A stretch of DNA of 29,258 bases, taken from IMG/VR virus record IMGVR_UViG_3300009481_000066, positions 1 to 29,258 of that record; one strand, given 5' to 3'. Position numbers and translations under genes: made by a program. The notes under the pieces were generated by a model that made no database searches, had not been told where the DNA came from, and saw only the letters and a list, made by a program, of their open reading frames with translations. Below are positions 15,909-21,612 of this stretch, one piece after another (position 1 is the stretch's first letter; each line of letters starts with the position of its first letter). Source of the DNA: a virus.

Positions 15909-16156
15909 GTTCTCCTCCCTTCCTTCCGATCCCACTCCTTGTGCTCTTCCCACCACGCCTGGACTTCAGGCGGCAGGAAGCTGTTGACGCCTCCCGGCCA
16001 CGAGACCTTCTCCAGCTCGCTGAGCGGGGCGCACAGGCCTCGTGAGAGCATGTCGATCTGGATGCCCCGCTTCATCGCGATGCGGCGAAGCTCCGAGATG
16101 CTGGAGGTGTTGTAGTCCGAGGCTGTGGGCCCGCCTGGGCCGCCGCTACATCCCAT
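15905..16156 (-). CDS. 83-residue hypothetical protein
   Basis: ATG at 16156 with AAGGGGAG about 5 nt upstream and a promoter whose -10 ends 25 nt upstream, giving an 18-nt leader. It begins MGCSGGPGGPTASDYNTSSI and continues ELRRIAMKRGIQIDMLSRGL, probably a helix, ending Trp/Glu/Arg-rich. The same frame stays open further upstream, but that part runs into the tRNA gene and cannot be coding. No family recognised. Confidence 0.7.
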   Translation of the reverse strand: MGCSGGPGGPTASDYNTSSISELRRIAMKRGIQIDMLSRGLCAPLSELEKVSWPGGVNSFLPPEVQAWWEEHKEWDRKEGRRT

Positions 16157-16180
16157 CGATTCTCCCCTTCGTTCACAGCC

Positions 16181-16209
16181 ACGGTAATAGCGCGTCTCCG
16201 TGACGTCAA
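16181..16209 (-). promoter_or_regulatory. Promoter for genes 16156 and 15908
   Basis: On the minus strand, TTGACG (16209-16204), a 17-base spacer and TACCGT (16186-16181). The predicted start is near 16174, about 18 nt before the ATG, with the Shine-Dalgarno AAGGGGAG in the leader. Confidence 0.65.
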
Positions 16210-16232
16210 GAAGAAATCTGAACCAGACGTGC

Positions 16233-16264
16233 GAAGACCCCGAGGGGCACTCCTCAGGGTCTTC
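16233..16264 (-). other. Strong hairpin downstream of tRNA-Pro
   Basis: GAAGACCC (16233-16240) pairs perfectly with GGGTCTTC (16257-16264). Inside, GAGG pairs with CCTC after a single mismatch, leaving a six-base loop. It lies 74 nt beyond the tRNA 3' end on the minus strand, just upstream of the -35 of the next promoter. It may end or protect the tRNA transcript. No good U-run follows immediately, so a classic intrinsic terminator is uncertain. Confidence 0.55.
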
Positions 16265-16337
16265 AGGTAGGATCCGTTCCTGCCTCGCGCGGCGGTGTCG
16301 GGTCGCAGCGAAGGTCAGCGTAGCAGGGCGAAGGAGG

Positions 16338-16411
16338 TTCGGGCGGCTGGATTTGAACCAACGACCGCCTGCTCCCAAGGCAGGTGCGCTACCAGACTGC
16401 GCTACACCCGA
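16338..16411 (-). tRNA. tRNA-Pro (anticodon TGG)
   Basis: The minus strand folds as a full 74-nt tRNA: acceptor TCGGGTG/CGCCCGA with one G-U pair, D stem GCGC/GCGC with a GG-containing loop, anticodon stem CCTGC/GCAGG with loop CTTGGGA (anticodon TGG), a five-base variable loop, T stem GTTGG/CCAGC with loop TTCAAAT, and discriminator A. CCA is not encoded. It reads CCA proline codons and possibly other CCN codons. It is the only tRNA seen and lies between two minus-strand gene units. Confidence 0.93.
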
Positions 16412-16540
16412 AGATCTCCGCCCCTGCTCAGCAGGTTGGTCGTTCGGGTCGGGTGGTACGCAGGATCATGTTGATGGCACCCCCCGGCTCTCGCACGGCA
16501 TCGCCCAAGGGTGAGTCCAGTACGCAGGGGGTGAGCAACC
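16412..16540. other. Short intergenic spacer with a palindrome
   Basis: About 130 nt without a gene between the 16541 gene end and the tRNA. It contains CCTGCTCAGCAGG (16423-16435), a 13-bp palindrome about 12 nt upstream of the tRNA 5' end. No convincing promoter was seen, so the tRNA is probably read through from the upstream genes or from an atypical promoter. Confidence 0.4.
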
Positions 16541-17011
16541 CTACTCCGTGGCGCCGAAGTTGTCCAGGAGGTCGCGAAGTACGCGCTCCAAGATGCCTGA
16601 AGCGGAGATGGCGTCTGAGGTCATCGACCCCGTCTCCCACAGGCGCACGCCCTCCAGCGCAGTAACCAGCTCGACCACGACGCGCAGATCCAGGGGTCCG
16701 TACTTGTTTCCTGCGAGCGCGTGGGCCCGATGGCGGTGGTAGGCGAAGGTCGGGTTGGGCGAGGGGCCGAGGTCTGACACGACTGCCCACAGCGCCCCCA
16801 CGGTGGCGGGGTCGGAGAAGTCCGGGCACTCGCCCTCTCCCAGCTCACACCAGTCACTTAGCCAGTCGTCAACCGCCCATACGGCGCTGTGCGGACTGGC
16901 CTTGACGCAGATGCCTCCAGCAGCCAGATCGCGCATCCCCGGCTTCCAGACCCAGCGCTTGCATGCGGCGGCCCGAATGCCCAAGTTCTTCAAGAACAGC
17001 TGCTCAGACAT
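16541..17011 (-). CDS. Hypothetical protein
   Basis: 156 aa, ATG at 17011 overlapping the previous gene by 8 nt, with GGAGG 6 nt upstream. The sequence has several Cys and Trp residues (AAACKRWVWKPGMRDLAAGG, VWAVDDWLSDWCELGEGECP) and a conserved-looking YHRHRAHALAG. The end is a helix (ASGILERVLRDLLDNF). Second gene of the leftmost unit leaving the central noncoding region. No function assigned. Confidence 0.75.
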   Translation of the reverse strand: MSEQLFLKNLGIRAAACKRWVWKPGMRDLAAGGICVKASPHSAVWAVDDWLSDWCELGEGECPDFSDPATVGALWAVVSDLGPSPNPTFAYHRHRAHALAGNKYGPLDLRVVVELVTALEGVRLWETGSMTSDAISASGILERVLRDLLDNFGATE

Positions 17012-17372
17012 CCTGATCCTCCCCGCCCTCTTCCGCGTCCTCTTCGTCCAGAATCCTCCGGAGCCGCGCAGGCAGCGGCGTTGATCGCACCCGCTCGGCG
17101 TGGCGCTCCCACTGCGCGTCGCGCTCCTCGCGCATCTCGCACTCCCACTGCCCCAGGCCCCGCACGATGAGATTCAGGATGATCGCGTTGCGCGACCACC
17201 CGGTGCCCAAGGCGTCCTTCGTCAGCCGCGTGGTGCGGGCAAGTCTCGTGAGCAGCTCGGGGGGCACGTTCAGGTGCAGCTGCGTATGCCCGGTGAGGTG
17301 GAATCGCGTCTTCGCCGCGAGTGCGGTCCAGACGTCATCGGCCCATGCGGGCGGGGGAACGGTTCGCGCCAT
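17004..17372 (-). CDS. Ribbon-helix-helix-like regulator (first gene of the minus arm)
   Basis: 122 aa. The ATG at 17372 is chosen because GGAG lies 7 nt upstream and the promoter start point falls about 17 nt upstream; a TTG at 17393 would lie on the start point itself. Residues about 29-75 (TQLHLNVPPELLTRLARTTR then GWSRNAIILNLIVRGL) fit a beta strand plus two helices of an Arc/MetJ-like protein. The C-terminus is Glu/Arg/Asp-rich. It is adjacent to the iteron region, so it could be the protein that binds there or a regulator of early leftward expression. Family is inferred from pattern. Confidence 0.72.
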   Translation of the reverse strand: MARTVPPPAWADDVWTALAAKTRFHLTGHTQLHLNVPPELLTRLARTTRLTKDALGTGWSRNAIILNLIVRGLGQWECEMREERDAQWERHAERVRSTPLPARLRRILDEEDAEEGGEDQDV

Positions 17373-17395
17373 GTCGGTCTCCAGTATTCTCAACC

Positions 17396-17424
17396 AAGGT
17401 ATAGACGTATGGGGGTTGTGTCAA
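17396..17424 (-). promoter_or_regulatory. Promoter of the first leftward unit
   Basis: On the minus strand, TTGACA (17424-17419), a 17-base spacer and TACCTT (17401-17396); TATACC at 15-base spacing is an alternative -10. The predicted start near 17389 gives a short leader to the ATG at 17372. It faces away from the iterons that begin 27 nt upstream, so origin binding could affect it. Confidence 0.65.
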
Positions 17425-17545
17425 CACCAGATTTGAGAAAATGCGGCCGACCGACCTCTACCGACCTCCGAGCAGCCCAAAAGCTTCCGCGAAGGCCCAT
17501 TCTCGCCCGCATCGACCGACCTCTACCGACCTCTACCGACCTCCG
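17425..17545. repeat. Iteron clusters A and B
   Basis: The ten-base unit CCGACCTCTA (or CCGACCTCCG at the end of a run) occurs in tandem at 17451 and 17461, then at 17516, 17526 and 17536. The exact 10-base period places all copies on one helix face, as for a replication initiator or regulator binding in a row. No coding frame fits the region. Confidence 0.72.
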
Positions 17546-17705
17546 ATAAAATGGTCGGTAAAGTCTAACCCCTCGGAATCCTTCCCCCTTTTCTATTACT
17601 CTACCATCTACCATCCTCTCAGGTATAGTATAAGAGAAGAAGAGTATGTTATAAAGAAAAGGTTTATAGAATAGGGAAACATACCAATCTGATATTGTAA
17701 GTAGT
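17546..17705. other. AT-rich stretch between iteron clusters, candidate unwinding element
   Basis: About 160 nt with runs such as AGGTATAGTATAAGAGAAGA and TATGTTATAAAGAAAAGG, sharply AT-richer than the GC-rich genes around it. It sits between iteron groups on both sides. With the repeats it has the layout of a replication origin. A diverged inverted unit (ATGGTCGGTA) lies at its left edge. Confidence 0.6.
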
Positions 17706-17711
17706 GACCCC

Positions 17712-17811
17712 CGTCGGTCGGTCGGTGAGGTTGGTCGATATTCGCGCATATCGCACCTTGAACCCAGCGTTTCGACAATGACCGACCTCTACCGACCTCT
17801 ACCGACCTCAC
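17712..17811. repeat. Iteron clusters C (inverted, diverged) and D
   Basis: At 17713-17726 the tetramer TCGG repeats three times, followed by GAGGTTGG, a one-mismatch inverse of the iteron. At 17782, 17792 and 17802 there are three more direct CCGACCT units in 10-base register, the last ending CAC. Direct copies here and in clusters A/B total eight. Confidence 0.7.
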
Positions 17812-18338
17812 GCACGTAAAACTAAATAAATGATTAGGTGAGAGGGGGTGAGGATGAGGATGCGGCATAATAGGGTCAGCGACTAATAGAGAGATTTACC
17901 TGTGTGAAGAGAGTACCTCCCCCCGGAATACCGGACCCCCCCGCCCCCAACACCGGGATGCCCCCCGGAGGCGACCGACCCCACCACCCCTGGCCCCTCT
18001 CCTGGCCTCTCCTGGGGTTTGTACCTACACGTGTCGGCGAAAACCCCGTGTTTGCTGTGTTCCGTTACGGAAGAGAGGGCCCCGGGTACCCCGACGCTAC
18101 CGAACGGAAGGGTAAAGAATAATGGGGTTATGACCGACACTCGATTTCCCTCAGGATCGACGCACGGCCCTTGGTCGGTACCCGTGCCTGCCTGGAAGGG
18201 GTCGACGCAGCCAGTGGCCAGCCAGACCCCTTCACGGTTATCTACTCACGGGTAGAATAGACCTGATTTCAGGTACTTAGGGCGCGTACCTCGAAAAAGG
18301 ATCAACATTGCTCTTGGATCGGCCCAGGAAAGGCGGAA
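17812..18338. other. Noncoding spacer right of the iterons, partly C-rich
   Basis: No convincing gene. The left part (17815-17900) is AT-rich. From about 17927 to 18016 the plus strand is very C-rich, with many runs of three or more C, so the minus strand has several G-runs that could form a G-quadruplex. Small inverted repeats occur (CCGG-AATA-CCGG near 17934; AGGTAC...GTACCT near 18271). A 41-codon frame opening at an ATG near 18130 lacks a ribosome site and is not called. Confidence 0.5.
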
Positions 18339-18366
18339 TATGCAGGAAAGGGGGATTTCCTGCATA
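18339..18366. repeat. 11-bp perfect inverted repeat
   Basis: TATGCAGGAAA (18339-18349) and TTTCCTGCATA (18356-18366) with a six-base centre GGGGGA. A second TGCATAAA lies about 30 nt to the right. It could be a protein site or an RNA hairpin. Confidence 0.6.
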
Positions 18367-18450
18367 AATATAAGGAATAGACGGCGTATCTTTGCATAAA
18401 ACCGAGGTTTCCCTCGCGCGGGGAGCCATATATAGCCAGGAGGGACTATT

Positions 18451-18539
18451 GCACTTCTGCACATTTCCACCCCAAACTGTGCAGAACCGCACAATGCCGA
18501 CACAACCCCCTGAAATCACTGATATTCCTGCACTTCTGC
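18451..18539. repeat. GCACTTCTGC repeats and TTCTGCACA inverted repeat
   Basis: GCACTTCTGC occurs at 18451-18460 and 18530-18539. TTCTGCACA (18455-18463) is matched by the inverted TGTGCAGAA (18478-18486) across 14 bases. This looks like a set of sites for one protein. Confidence 0.5.
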
Positions 18540-18601
18540 TGATCTATTAGCAAGATGGCCAACACGTTGGCAGGAGCGGCGCCTGGGCAGGCTGCGGGCG
18601 C

Positions 18602-18713
18602 GGTGCGCAAAGATCTACGCAGGGCGTGTAAACCGTTTCGCACCGCGTAGACCGGCCCGCCGGGCCAATCGGCGAGGATTTAGGGGCTTCTGGGGTGCGA
18701 AAAGATCTACGCA
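18602..18713. repeat. 20-bp direct repeat pair containing AGATCTACGCA
   Basis: GGTGCGCAAAGATCTACGCA (18602-18621) and GGTGCGAAAAGATCTACGCA (18694-18713) differ at one base. Between them, TTTCGCACC (18636-18644) is an inverted copy of the left half and GCGTAGACC (18645-18653) a near inverted copy of the right half. Probable regulatory or origin-related sites. Confidence 0.65.
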
Positions 18714-18740
18714 CTTGAGGGGCGGCGGATCGCGTAAGTG

Positions 18741-18895
18741 CCTGAAATGACGTGTTTTCAGGGGTTGGCACGGCCCCTGCAAGGCTCTCCAGGCATCGAC
18801 ACTGCGTCGATAGCCCCGGTCCGCCGGGGCACGGGCCCCACGGCCCGCGTCTTCCGGGACACAGGCGAGAGCTTGGGAATAAATCTCAAGTTTTT
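18741..18895 (+). ncRNA. Candidate small structured RNA ending in a terminator
   Basis: Four hairpins follow each other on the plus strand: CCTGAAA/TTTCAGG (18741-18762), AGGGG/CCCCT (from about 18760), ATCGAC/GTCGAT around 18794-18810, and CCCCGG-TCCG-CCGGGG (about 18815-18830). A terminator-like stem then follows at 18872-18895. No clear promoter or open frame was found, so this may be a small RNA or the end of a longer transcript. Confidence 0.4.
18872..18895 (+). terminator. Intrinsic terminator-like hairpin
   Basis: CTTGGGA (18872-18878) pairs with TCTCAAG (18884-18890; one G-U) around loop ATAAA and is followed directly by TTTTT. The stem is not GC-rich, so efficiency may be modest. 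It lies just upstream of the promoter for the large RNA and would insulate it. Confidence 0.55.
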
Positions 18896-18897
18896 GT

Positions 18898-18924
18898 TTG
18901 ACAGCCCCGGATATCGTGTAAAGT
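18898..18924 (+). promoter_or_regulatory. Promoter-like sequence before the large RNA
   Basis: TTGACA (18898-18903) is followed after 15 bases by TAAAGT (18919-18924). The spacing is short; reading the -35 one base earlier gives 16. It is the only such pair between the terminator and the structured region. The start would be about 18931. Confidence 0.5.
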
Positions 18925-18930
18925 GGTGTC

Positions 18931-19880
18931 CATCGGAGATGCGCTGATAGCGACTCTCCAAGCTCTTTTCCCCTCCCTGTGAGGCGCCGATGCAGCGGCG
19001 ATACCCCTGCGGACCCCCACGGGACTACGTGCGACGCCTGAGATGGCCGACCGCTTAGATGTCTCCTGGGCCTGGAGCAATAGTTCCGCACGGGCTCCCA
19101 GCCCGTGGGCGTTGACGTCGGCGAGACCGGCTAAGCGTCGTGCAACGTGGTCCCGGAATCAACCGGGCCCGTGGACAAGCCCCGAACCTGTCCCCGTCCG
19201 CAGTAGACCCCGCAAGGGGTAGAACCGGACACAGGCTCAGTAGGGATTCTATCTACGGTAGGGAGCAGGGCATACGCCCGTCAGGCTCCCAACGGCGTCC
19301 CCGAATGGCGTGGGGCGTGCGCGGCGCGGTGTCGGTCAGATACGGCGGGCAATGCCGCTGTCACTTGTGACGTAGCCGAGCCGAGGACGTTGGGAGTCCG
19401 GCTCGGAACCCTGAGGGAGAACCACGCGTCTCCGGGCCCCTCAGGCATAGCAAGCGAGACGCGACGGGCGAAAGGTGGGCCGGAGCTTTCGGGCTTCCAT
19501 GGCAGGCCACAATCACCATTCGTCCGGGCTGGCAACCGAAACAGGACCGAGGGCCCGAGAGCCCCGGAGCTGGACATGGGCACAAGTTGAGGACGGGCAT
19601 TGACTACGCCGGGCACTGAGGGGACTCGATCCCCCACTGCCCAACGGCAACGGTCGCAACCCCTGAACCCCCAGCAGTCAACCGATAGCGACACTGAAAG
19701 ACCGGGGCGACCCGGCTCAGCCGAGCTTAGACCGACTACAAAGCACCCTCCAGGCCGGGCAGACTCACGGGCCCTCCCCTGAAATGAGCTACCAGCTACG
19801 CGCCCCAAGTAGGGGCATCCCGCAAGGGAAACAGGGCTCTCGGCAAGACCGAGACGGGCGTAGCTGGTGGCTCTTTACAG
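18931..19880 (+). ncRNA. Candidate large structured noncoding RNA (about 0.95 kb) or giant operon leader
   Basis: No frame looks coding, yet perfect stems follow one another: GGAGA/TCTCC enclosing CGCT/AGCG (18935-18959); CACGGGCT-CCC-AGCCCGTG (19089-19107); CCCGG/CCGGG (19152-19167); CCTGT/ACAGG enclosing TCCG/CGGA and ACCCC-GCAA-GGGGT (19187-19235); GGGAGC/GCTCCC enclosing GGGC-ATAC-GCCC (19261-19290); CCGAGCC/GGCTCGG enclosing GGAC/GTCC (19376-19406); CCTGAGG/CCTCAGG (19410-19445); GGGCA/TGCCC enclosing GGGG/CCCC (19611-19642); and a 16-bp helix around three hairpins (19786-19873). GNRA loops occur twice. A promoter-like site precedes it, and the first rightward gene starts 21 nt after the last helix. 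Size and ornament resemble GOLLD/ROOL-class phage RNAs, but no family match was tested. Confidence 0.65.
19786..19873 (+). ncRNA. 3' four-way-junction domain of the large RNA
   Basis: GAGCTACCAGCTACGC (19786-19801) pairs with GCGTAGCTGGTGGCTC (19858-19873) over 16 bp with one G-U. Inside are three hairpins: GCCCC-AAGTA-GGGGC (19802-19816), TCCC-GCAA-GGGA (19818-19829) and TCTCGG-CAAGA-CCGAGA (19838-19854). Linkers are 1, 8 and 3 bases. This is not a tRNA: arm sizes and the closing stem differ. Confidence 0.75.
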
Positions 19881-19894
19881 GGAGGTGAGAGAAC

Positions 19895-20071
19895 ATGGCC
19901 AAGATCTACCGCGACGTGCGGAACCCTGAGCGCTACCTCGGCTACGGCGGGCAGTCCTACGGGGCGGCTCCCGTTCGTCGCCGCAAGGCAAGCAAGCCGA
20001 GCGAGCCTCGCATCAACCCGCGCCCCCCGGGCACGACGACTGTGCTCCGCAAGGCGGTGACCCGTGGCTAA
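19895..20071 (+). CDS. 58-residue basic protein, first gene of the plus arm
   Basis: ATG at 19895 with GGGAGGTGAGAG just upstream. It starts MAKIYRDVRNPERYLGYGGQ and is rich in Arg, Lys and Pro (PVRRRKASKPSEPRINPRPP), ending TVLRKAVTRG. A small nucleic-acid-binding protein is possible from composition only. Its stop overlaps the next start by 8 nt. It begins 21 nt after the last helix of the large RNA, so it may share that transcript. Confidence 0.72.
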   Translation: MAKIYRDVRNPERYLGYGGQSYGAAPVRRRKASKPSEPRINPRPPGTTTVLRKAVTRG

Positions 20072-20336
20072 GCTCCACCGCACCACCAGCCCCTTGGGCG
20101 TGGGCCACAAGCCCACCCACTGCGGGCTCAAGCCGAGCACTGCCTACGTGGTCAACAGCTACGGCTACAGCATGAGCAGCGCTCGCCACCTTGCCGACCG
20201 CATTCACGTCCCACTGTGCCGGCGCTGCTGGCCGGACGGCGACACCGCGCATCGCACGGACTGTGCGACGCAAATCGACCACGCCCTCCGCTGTACCTGC
20301 GAGAGGGAAGCAACCTGGGAGGCCACCCGTGGCTGA
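20064..20336 (+). CDS. Small Cys-containing hypothetical protein
   Basis: 90 aa, GTG start at 20064 inside the end of the previous gene. It has a possible treble-clef-like spacing of Cys and His (KPTHCGLKPST early, VPLCRRCWPDGDTAH in the middle, RCTCERE late). This looks like a phage zinc-binding protein with one HxxxC and one CxxC. Function unknown. Confidence 0.72.
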   Translation: MAKLHRTTSPLGVGHKPTHCGLKPSTAYVVNSYGYSMSSARHLADRIHVPLCRRCWPDGDTAHRTDCATQIDHALRCTCEREATWEATRG

Positions 20337-20556
20337 GTACAACGGACACCGCAACTGGAACCACTGGAACGTGAGCCTGTGGCTCTTCAATGACGAGGGG
20401 CTGTATCGCCTGATGCGACAGGCCGTGCGGCACCACTCGACGTTGGACGCTGCCGCCCGACGGCTCGTGTCCTGCTACCTCCCGAGCGAGACGCCCGACG
20501 GCGCCCCCTACACCTTCACCTCGGTCCGAGCTGCGCTCGTAGGCTGGGAGGAATGA
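20329..20556 (+). CDS. Small phage protein of the N-x-x-x-W-N-V-x-L-W type
   Basis: 75 aa, GTG at 20329 overlapping the previous gene by 8 nt. The N-terminus AEYNGHRNWNHWNVSLWLFN carries the pattern seen in a widespread small family of phage and plasmid proteins (Y-N-G-x-x-N-x-x-T/H-W-N-V-A/S-L-W), which has no established function. The middle is helical (LYRLMRQAVRHHSTLDAAAR). Confidence 0.72.
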   Translation: MAEYNGHRNWNHWNVSLWLFNDEGLYRLMRQAVRHHSTLDAAARRLVSCYLPSETPDGAPYTFTSVRAALVGWEE

Positions 20557-20813
20557 TGCCTGAGACCTACCGAGACTGCCCCCACTGCGACGGCGAGGGC
20601 CACGAGCCCTGGCACCCGCACCCGGGCTGTGGCGACAGCGAGCCCCCCGCCTGCCGCCCCTGCGACGGCACGGGCATCCATCCCGAGGAGCTGGCTCGCC
20701 TGGACCAAGAGCTTGAGCAGCGCCGGGCCTGGGTGCACGGCAAGCCGGGCAGCGTCAGCGAGTGCCACCACCTGGACCACGCCGATGCCTCGGGCCGGTA
20801 CGACGACTACTGA
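20556..20813 (+). CDS. Small protein with DnaJ-type zinc motifs
   Basis: 85 aa from the second of two consecutive ATGs (20553 and 20556); GGAGG is too close to the first. Two CxxCxGxG motifs, CPHCDGEG and CRPCDGTG, would form one zinc-binding unit like the DnaJ cysteine-rich domain. The remainder is helical and charged (EELARLDQELEQRRAW). It may be a small chaperone-like or regulatory zinc protein. Confidence 0.75.
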   Translation: MPETYRDCPHCDGEGHEPWHPHPGCGDSEPPACRPCDGTGIHPEELARLDQELEQRRAWVHGKPGSVSECHHLDHADASGRYDDY

Positions 20814-20823
20814 GGAGGTGAGT

Positions 20824-21078
20824 GTGAAGCGCGAAGACATGACCACGTGGGAGCTGCTGCGCCGGATCGAGCGCCGCATGGAGGGAGCACAGCTCAAGCT
20901 GAACAGCGCTGTGCTTGACGCCCGAGAGCTGCGCAAGCGGCTCGACACTGGGCCCGAGCTGCCCGAGGAGGGCGCCGAGGCGTGGCTCGCCATCGACATC
21001 ATGACCCGAACGGAAATCTCCGATGCGCAGGCCCGGCGGGTGCTGCGCACCATTCCCAAGCTCAAGGAGCGGATCTGA
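20824..21078 (+). CDS. Small helical hypothetical protein
   Basis: 84 aa, GTG at 20824 with AGGAGG 5 nt upstream. It starts (M)KREDMTTWELLRRIERRME, followed by a long helical segment (KLNSAVLDARELRKRLDTGP). It ends ARRVLRTIPKLKERI. No family recognised. Stop and next start overlap as TGATG. Confidence 0.72.
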   Translation: MKREDMTTWELLRRIERRMEGAQLKLNSAVLDARELRKRLDTGPELPEEGAEAWLAIDIMTRTEISDAQARRVLRTIPKLKERI

Positions 21079-21329
21079 TGACCCGTGACCAGCTCTTGAC
21101 CGAGGCCATCGACCGCCTGACCGAGGCCATCCGTCTGGCGGACGAAGCCTTTGACCTCGCCTGCACTCAGTTGGGTCGGCAGGTTGAGGACGACAGCACC
21201 TTGACGGACGACGAGTGCTGGGCTGTCGAGGAGGCAACCGAAGACCTCATCCGCATGACCGAGCCGATGGAAGCCTGCCGACGCAAGCTCCAGGGCGCGA
21301 GGGATCTGCCTGCCATCAAGGGGAAGTGA
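21078..21329 (+). CDS. Small helical hypothetical protein
   Basis: 83 aa, ATG at 21078 coupled to the previous stop. Mainly helical and acidic: QLLTEAIDRLTEAIRLADEA, then EECWAVEEATEDLIRMTEP-like composition with two late Cys. No motif that names a function. Confidence 0.7.
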   Translation: MTRDQLLTEAIDRLTEAIRLADEAFDLACTQLGRQVEDDSTLTDDECWAVEEATEDLIRMTEPMEACRRKLQGARDLPAIKGK

Positions 21330-21331
21330 GA

Positions 21332-21457
21332 ATGCGAGACCGACTGCTGACGATCGTGTGGCTGCTGACCGGAGTGATCTGGGTCGGCGTCGCGAACGCT
21401 GCCCTCGTGGGCTGCTACCTGGAAGGGCCCGACGCCGGGCTGGTGAGGGAGGACTGA
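21332..21457 (+). CDS. 41-residue single-span membrane protein
   Basis: ATG at 21332 two bases after the previous stop. MRDRLLTIVWLLTGVIWVGV and ANAALVGCYL form one hydrophobic helix with Arg residues at the N-terminal side and an acidic tail (GPDAGLVRED). It probably sits in the inner membrane with the N-terminus inside. Small membrane proteins in phage early operons can affect host physiology or superinfection; none is claimed here. Confidence 0.68.
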   Translation: MRDRLLTIVWLLTGVIWVGVANAALVGCYLEGPDAGLVRED

Positions 21458-21612
21458 TGGCTGTGATGGACACCCTGAGGGCCTACGTCGACAGCGACCG
21501 GGACGTGCTGAGCGTGCTCCGGTGGGCTGGAGAGCAGGGCTGGAGCCTCGATCGAGTGCTGAGAAACCCACAACGCGTCGTCACCCGATGGCGGGCGAGT
21601 CTGGAGGACTGA
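21457..21612 (+). CDS. 51-residue hypothetical protein
   Basis: ATG at 21457 coupled to the previous stop (TGATG), with GAGGGAGGA upstream. MAVMDTLRAYVDSDRDVLSV and LRWAGEQGWSLDRVLRNPQR suggest a helical bundle. Function unknown. Confidence 0.68.
   Translation: MAVMDTLRAYVDSDRDVLSVLRWAGEQGWSLDRVLRNPQRVVTRWRASLED

Noticed and set aside
16157-16378. N-terminal extension of the 83-residue protein
   Set aside because: The extension would translate the tRNA-Pro gene and the hairpin; the ATG at 16156 has promoter and ribosome site.
17451-17811. CRISPR array
   Set aside because: Units are 10 bp in tandem without spacers of regular length, so they are iterons.
17390-17868. Two minus-strand frames through the iteron region
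   Set aside because: They translate the repeats (SVEVGRGRS recurs) and the AT-rich stretch; better explained as binding sites and origin DNA.
18130-18255. 41-codon plus-strand frame (MTDTRFPSG...)
   Set aside because: No ribosome site at a proper distance, Ser/Pro/Thr-rich product, within a repeat-rich noncoding region.
19281-19808. 175-codon minus-strand frame inside the structured RNA region
   Set aside because: Ser/Arg/Pro/Gly-rich product with no motif and no ribosome site seen; the DNA is instead full of stems.
18931-19880. Group I or II intron, RNase P RNA or tmRNA
   Set aside because: No recognisable conserved core of any of these was seen by eye, and there is no interrupted gene around it. 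A covariance-model search would be decisive.
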